Assembly (NCBI GenBank): GCA_023139255.1
Contig: JAGLNY010000169.1
Span: forward strand, 1 to 14,582
Source of the DNA: Spirochaetales bacterium
GTDB taxonomy: Bacteria > Spirochaetota > Spirochaetia > JABMQR01
Direction of reading: 5' to 3'
DNA: 14,582 nt
In this document: piece by piece, positions 13,082 through 14,582 of the stretch
How the letters are laid out: each line of letters starts with the position of its first letter
Numbering within the stretch: position 1 is the first letter of the stretch
Made by a program: the position numbers and the translations under genes
The notes under the pieces: model-generated
Database searches by the model: none
The model's input: only the letters and a program-made list of their open reading frames with translations
Told to the model about the DNA's origin: nothing

Positions 13082-13378
13082 ATGAAATTTCTAAGCGTAC
13101 GAGATTTAAGAGGGCAATCTGCTGCAATATGGCGTGAACTGCCAAATGAGCGGGAAATGGTGATAACCAGCAATGGCCACCCTGTAGCTCTGCTTGTGGA
13201 TATAGACGAAACAAACGTCGAAGAGTCATTGGCTGCATGGCGTCAGGTTCGGGCTACTCAGGCCGTTACATCAATACAACAGCAGTCTATGCGAAAAGGA
13301 ACTGATAGTTATACGATGGTGGAGATTGACGAAGAGATTAGGAAAGCCAGAGACAGTCGGCGGAAGCGAGTCCGATGA
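13082..13378 (+). CDS. Phd/YefM-type antitoxin of TA module 2
   Basis: A 98-residue predicted antitoxin. The N-terminal half (MKFLSVRDLRGQSAAIWREL, then ITSNGHPVALLVDID at 28-42) is the Phd/YefM fold: S-V-R-D-L-R followed by a strand with NGxPVA. The C-terminal half is charged and helical (IDEEIRKARDSRRKRVR), as expected for a toxin-binding tail. A strong GGAGG precedes the ATG. It overlaps the toxin gene by ATGA (13375-13378), so the two are translationally coupled. It belongs to a different antitoxin family from those of modules 1 and 3. Confidence 0.85.
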   Translation: MKFLSVRDLRGQSAAIWRELPNEREMVITSNGHPVALLVDIDETNVEESLAAWRQVRATQAVTSIQQQSMRKGTDSYTMVEIDEEIRKARDSRRKRVR

Positions 13379-13794
13379 GAATCGTTATGGATACTAACGT
13401 CCTGGTTTCGGGCATGCTTACACCATTCGGCATTTGTGGTGAGATTGTTCGGATGCTTACATCCAGCATTCTTACGCTGTGTGTTGACTCGCGAATTCTG
13501 TTTGAATACGAAGATGTCCTTCGGCGCCCACGGTTTAAGATAGAAAATAGTATGATTGATATTCTAATAGAATACATAGAGAACACTTCTGAAACCCATA
13601 GTACAACACCACTATACAAATCTCTTCCGGATTCAGACGATAATCAGTTCCTCGAGGTTGCCGTCACTGCCAATGTAGATTGCCTCGTCACTGGCAATCT
13701 GAGACACTTCCCTCCCGGATCGCGATGCGGCATCATAGTACTCTCGCCACGTGAGTTCCTTGATTCACTGAAAAAGTACGGAACAAACGAATAG
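13375..13794 (+). CDS. PIN-domain toxin of TA module 2 (COG1569-like)
   Basis: A 139-residue PIN-domain toxin of the type often paired with Phd antitoxins. Visible features are MDTNVLVSG (Asp6), FEYEDVL (Glu44 and Glu46), PDSDDNQFLEVA (Asp86, Asp88 and Asp89) and DCLVTGNLRHFP. In the last motif Asn108 sits where many PIN proteins have a fourth acidic residue; I recall this as common in this subfamily, so it is not necessarily inactivating. Start by ATGA overlap with the antitoxin. Predicted activity is cleavage of RNA, target unknown. Confidence 0.85.
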   Translation: MRIVMDTNVLVSGMLTPFGICGEIVRMLTSSILTLCVDSRILFEYEDVLRRPRFKIENSMIDILIEYIENTSETHSTTPLYKSLPDSDDNQFLEVAVTANVDCLVTGNLRHFPPGSRCGIIVLSPREFLDSLKKYGTNE

Positions 13795-13824
13795 AGGAAA
13801 CTCATCAAATAAGCATACAAAATC

Positions 13825-13892
13825 ACGTAACAAAATGTAATAATCATACGTAAGAATTGACTTTTACGTAATGTTTTAATAAACTATTACGT
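13825..13892. promoter_or_regulatory. ACGTAA repeats, candidate operator of TA module 3
   Basis: ACGTAA occurs at 13825-13830, 13848-13853 and 13866-13871 on the plus strand, and inverted as TTACGT at 13887-13892. The last two extend to a perfect 7-bp inverted repeat, ACGTAAT (13866-13872) and ATTACGT (13886-13892), with centres 20 bp apart, about two helical turns. The copy at 13864-13871 is also the 8-bp palindrome TTACGTAA. The sites bracket the -35/-10 region. Confidence 0.6.
13857..13885 (+). promoter_or_regulatory. Promoter of toxin-antitoxin module 3
   Basis: TTGACT (13857-13862), 17-bp spacer, then TAAACT (13880-13885), a 4-of-6 match to the -10 consensus. The GGAGG at 13893-13897 and ATG at 13902 follow. 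The inverted ACGTAAT repeat covers the spacer and the start region. Confidence 0.5.
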
Positions 13893-13901
13893 GGAGGAAT
13901 T

Positions 13902-14144
13902 ATGAATAAAAAATTAACACTAAATGTTGATGAGAATTTAATCGTATTTGCCCATCACTATGCAAATGGAACAAAACAATCAATATCCAGCCTGGTTGAG
14001 AAATATTTATCACGGTTAAAGCAGGATGTAGATCATGAAAACATATCTTCAGATGCAAAAGATTTGTATGGAATATTGGATAAAGAAGCATTACCGGATA
14101 AAAAAGAGATGAGAAAGTTGTTTTATGAAAAAAGTATTAATTGA
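13902..14144 (+). CDS. DUF6364-like antitoxin of TA module 3
   Basis: An 80-residue predicted antitoxin. Its N-terminus, MNKKLTLNVDENLIVFAHHY followed by KQSISSLVEKYLSRL, is the pattern of DUF6364 / ribbon-helix-helix antitoxins: a basic N-terminal strand, then a helix ending in an SSLVEKYL-type second helix. The rest is acidic then lysine-rich and likely wraps the toxin. A GGAGG ribosome binding site lies 5 bp before the ATG. It overlaps the toxin gene by 20 bp. It is related in layout to the module 1 antitoxin. Base composition is clearly more A+T-rich than in the neighbouring metabolic genes. Confidence 0.82.
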   Translation: MNKKLTLNVDENLIVFAHHYANGTKQSISSLVEKYLSRLKQDVDHENISSDAKDLYGILDKEALPDKKEMRKLFYEKSIN

Positions 14145-14574
14145 TTTAAACATCATCCTGGATATGCTCAACAAACGAATGGATCATCAATCAGCAGTAG
14201 CAATTTTTGATTTTTGTGTAAAGAAAAGAATAAAGGGATACGTATGTTCCCATGAAATAACAACTTTATCGTATTTTCTGGAAAAACAAAAATACAGTGT
14301 TTTGAAAAGAAATAAGCTGATTAATAAATTGCTAAATAATTTGAGTATTTTAACAGCACATGAACAAATATTAAGGAGAGCGCTTGAATCAGATATTAAA
14401 GATTATGAAGATGCTGTAATTGATGAATTGGCATTGAATGAAAAAATCGATTTTATTATTACCCGGGATTTAAAAGATTTTAAAAATTCAAATAACACTA
14501 TTTGCAATGCGCGTGAAGCAATAGAAATAATTGAAACAGGAGAAAATCTCGCAAAAGAAAATAGTAGTGTCTAA
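14125..14574 (+). CDS. PIN-domain toxin of TA module 3
   Basis: A 149-residue PIN-domain protein, predicted ribonuclease toxin. Motifs: VLIDLNIILDML (Asp7; Leu replaces the more usual Thr in DTN), HEITTLSYFL (Glu44), DIKDYEDAV (Asp93 and Asp96) and IITRDLKDF (Asp115). The IDxNIxLDMLxxR start, ending in TRDxxDF, is the pattern of the PIN family usually partnered with DUF6364-type antitoxins. The ATG at 14125 lies within the end of the antitoxin gene (20-bp overlap), so coupling is likely. The codons are strikingly A+T-rich, consistent with later arrival than the metabolic genes. The stop is 8 bases from the window end; the gene is complete. Confidence 0.83.
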   Translation: MKKVLIDLNIILDMLNKRMDHQSAVAIFDFCVKKRIKGYVCSHEITTLSYFLEKQKYSVLKRNKLINKLLNNLSILTAHEQILRRALESDIKDYEDAVIDELALNEKIDFIITRDLKDFKNSNNTICNAREAIEIIETGENLAKENSSV

Positions 14575-14582
14575 TAAATCAT

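Noticed and set aside
1..14582. tRNA, rRNA or CRISPR array
   Set aside because: No cloverleaf-like sequence, rRNA signature or regularly spaced repeats were seen on reading; a tRNAscan-SE and CRISPR finder run would settle this.

Overview
The window looks like ordinary chromosome from a moderately A+T-rich bacterium, most plausibly a free-living spirochaete. That is an inference. Both N-terminal lipoprotein signals have phenylalanine at position -3 of the lipobox, a relaxed form tolerated in spirochaetes, and the enzymes look like those of an anaerobic or fermentative bacterium. No rRNA, tRNA or CRISPR array was seen.

Left part (1-2848): accessory DNA. It starts with a long hairpin (15-55) and a probable decayed minus-strand gene (216-447). 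Next come two lipoprotein genes in tandem: a 339-residue protein with a DUF6973-like histidine-rich domain and a 116-residue lipoprotein of unknown function. A 40-bp near-perfect repeat of the small gene's start recurs downstream (2259-2298) and begins a cut-off third copy. It is followed by three consecutive hairpins and the 3' end of a dead group II intron on the minus strand (maturase C-terminus, domain V and domain VI).

Centre (2849-7162, plus strand): a tight four-gene operon, ktrB-ktrA-arcA-arcB, joining a Ktr/Trk potassium uptake system to the first two enzymes of the arginine deiminase pathway. The carbamate kinase and the arginine/ornithine antiporter of that pathway are not in the window.

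Minus-strand block (10384-7219): argR-pgi-aroC, i.e. the arginine repressor, glucose-6-phosphate isomerase and chorismate synthase, running toward the arc operon. The 368-bp region upstream of argR holds a near-consensus ARG box over a TATAAT -10 element, a second good ARG box 175 bp away, a matching half-site, and a hairpin next to the argR ribosome binding site.

Right part (10753-14582, plus strand): a single-domain biotin protein ligase, then three PIN-domain toxin-antitoxin modules in 3 kb, with an HD-domain gene between the first and second. Each module has overlapping antitoxin-toxin genes, and each has a recognisable promoter, two of them with palindromic candidate operators. The third module is visibly more A+T-rich than its neighbours, consistent with separate acquisition.

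The most unusual things are the DUF6973 lipoprotein/small lipoprotein pair with its truncated extra copy, the fusion of potassium uptake and arginine catabolism in one transcription unit, and the compact PIN toxin array with its promoter-operator architecture.
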